Below, in pieces: positions 62,996 to 64,000 of a stretch of 64,000 nucleotides of DNA. The notes under the pieces are model-generated. The model worked only from the letters and a program-made list of their open reading frames with translations, made no database searches and was not told the origin of the DNA. The DNA lies in NCBI RefSeq assembly GCF_921293095.1, contig NC_060259.1:28961812-29025811 (forward strand), in the 5' to 3' direction. This DNA is from Ischnura elegans (taxonomy: Eukaryota; Arthropoda; Insecta; Odonata; Coenagrionidae). How positions within the stretch are numbered: the stretch's first letter is position 1; every line of letters begins with the position of its first letter. The position numbers were made by a program, and so were the translations under genes.

Positions 62996-64000
62996 GTAAG
63001 TCATAATATTTTCTGAATTCTTTTCATAAATATGTATTTTAACTAATTAGAAAAAGAGGAAGCTTGTATAACGTTTTTTAGGGTCATTGGAGGCAATCTC
63101 ATTAGCTCTGAATATATTCCAGGTATTTTATTTTGCACAATAATACAATTTTGATGTTAATGCACAAAAGAAACAGTACAGATACTATGACATACATCAT
63201 CCTATTTTGTCCTGGAACTTAAGTTTGGCTTTCATCATTCCTTAAGAATACATACAAAAATAGTCAAAAAAAAATGTTAGGGGCCTGTTTTTTTGTTCGG
63301 TGAAAATGATTCCATTGATTCTCTACTACAGTGTTTTTGCTCAGCTTATTATGCAAAAGAACCTGCTGAAGTGCAGAGTGGCCTTTCATGATCTCTCATC
63401 AAATCTTTCTTACTTGTAGGTGATATAGAGTATAGTAACACAGCAAGTGGGACAGAAGAGCTGGGTTATGAAGGGATCACTCTGAAGAGGGAAAGAAAGA
63501 ATGTTGATGTGCAAATTAGTGAAAGTGGAGGTTGAGAGAATAGGAGTGGCTGGAAAGAAGTGTAGGAAACTTTTTGGCTCCATAGAATGAGTGTAATATA
63601 AGTGAACAAGTTCACCAGAAGATTTACTGCCTCTAAGATGCTGTCAATGCACAAAAAATAAAACTTGGCTCATTTTTTACCGAACATGTTATTGAGATAA
63701 TACAATCTGAATAAGTTCTTTGGGTAAAATATTGCCGTACAGGTTAATAAAATTTTCAATGTTCATTTTCAATAATTTTGACAGAACATCATATTAACCT
63801 TTTTATTAAGTAAATGATTACTGTATCTTCGAAATGCCTGTCTTCCTATTATTCAGTGTGCTGATTCATCATCATCAACAAAAATCATCAGTTCTAGGAT
63901 TGGTTTTACCCAGCTCTCCATTCAGTCCTCCTATTGGCTAATTTTTAAACACCTATGTAATTCTTCTGCTTTATATCCTTCATCGCCCGTGTGCTGAATC
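62996..64000. other. DNM1L intron 7, start
   Basis: The expected next Drp1 segment (beginning C-GGARI in the family) does not appear before the window ends, so this intron is at least 1 kb. Confidence 0.6.

Noticed and set aside
1-64000. CRISPR arrays, operons, bacterial terminators, integrated virus with env
   Set aside because: The window is eukaryotic; no regularly spaced repeats were seen, and the only retroviral-type element has no env-like frame.

Overview
The window is nuclear DNA of an invertebrate animal, most likely an arthropod with a large, repeat-rich genome. The evidence is AT-rich sequence, long introns with GT-AG borders, three host genes with clear animal orthologues, and a dense mix of hAT, Tigger/pogo, mariner, CsRn1-type Ty3/gypsy, copia, LINE, Penelope and SINE remnants. 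The species cannot be fixed from the sequence. Nothing suggests bacteria, an organelle or a free virus.

Three host genes lie head to tail on the + strand. (1) The 3' part of an HMMR/RHAMM orthologue: four coding exons at 1913-2127, 14458-15426, 17433-17670 and 22803-22940, with a poly(A) signal at 23346. (2) A complete 235-residue MBD4-type G:T mismatch glycosylase in three coding exons (27560-27935, 34299-34448, 35902-36083; poly(A) signal at 36184), with no methyl-CpG-binding domain visible. (3) The 5' half of the dynamin-related fission GTPase DNM1L/Drp1: seven exons from the ATG at 37588 to 62995, running off the right edge. I checked the codon phase at every junction and all agree. The three products act separately, in spindle organisation, repair of deaminated CpG and mitochondrial/peroxisomal division, so no shared pathway is implied.

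The rest is introns and spacers filled with transposons. The 12.3-kb HMMR intron holds a LINE-free nest of one hAT element inside another (2746-5968), an antisense 4.6-kb CsRn1-clade LTR retrotransposon with nearly identical LTRs but a dead pol (6441-11068), a Tigger-like MITE, a 198-bp tandem duplication and a solo LTR. The HMMR-MBD4 spacer holds a second MITE of the same Tigger-like family and an exact 126-bp duplication. The MBD4 gene contains a 91-bp-arm palindrome, decayed LINE pieces, a foldback MITE, a mariner and Penelope remnants. The Drp1 introns hold a probable 829-bp solo LTR, copia fragments, a four-level nest (Tigger > hAT > Tigger > SINE) at 47.6-52.3 kb and two further hAT elements.

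No new multi-gene system is visible. The most unusual observations are two inverted pairs with GAAAC motifs near their centres that recall Penelope/retrozyme hammerhead ends, the in-window empty sites that prove two insertions, the mismatch between young LTRs and a heavily broken pol, and the MBD-less MBD4.
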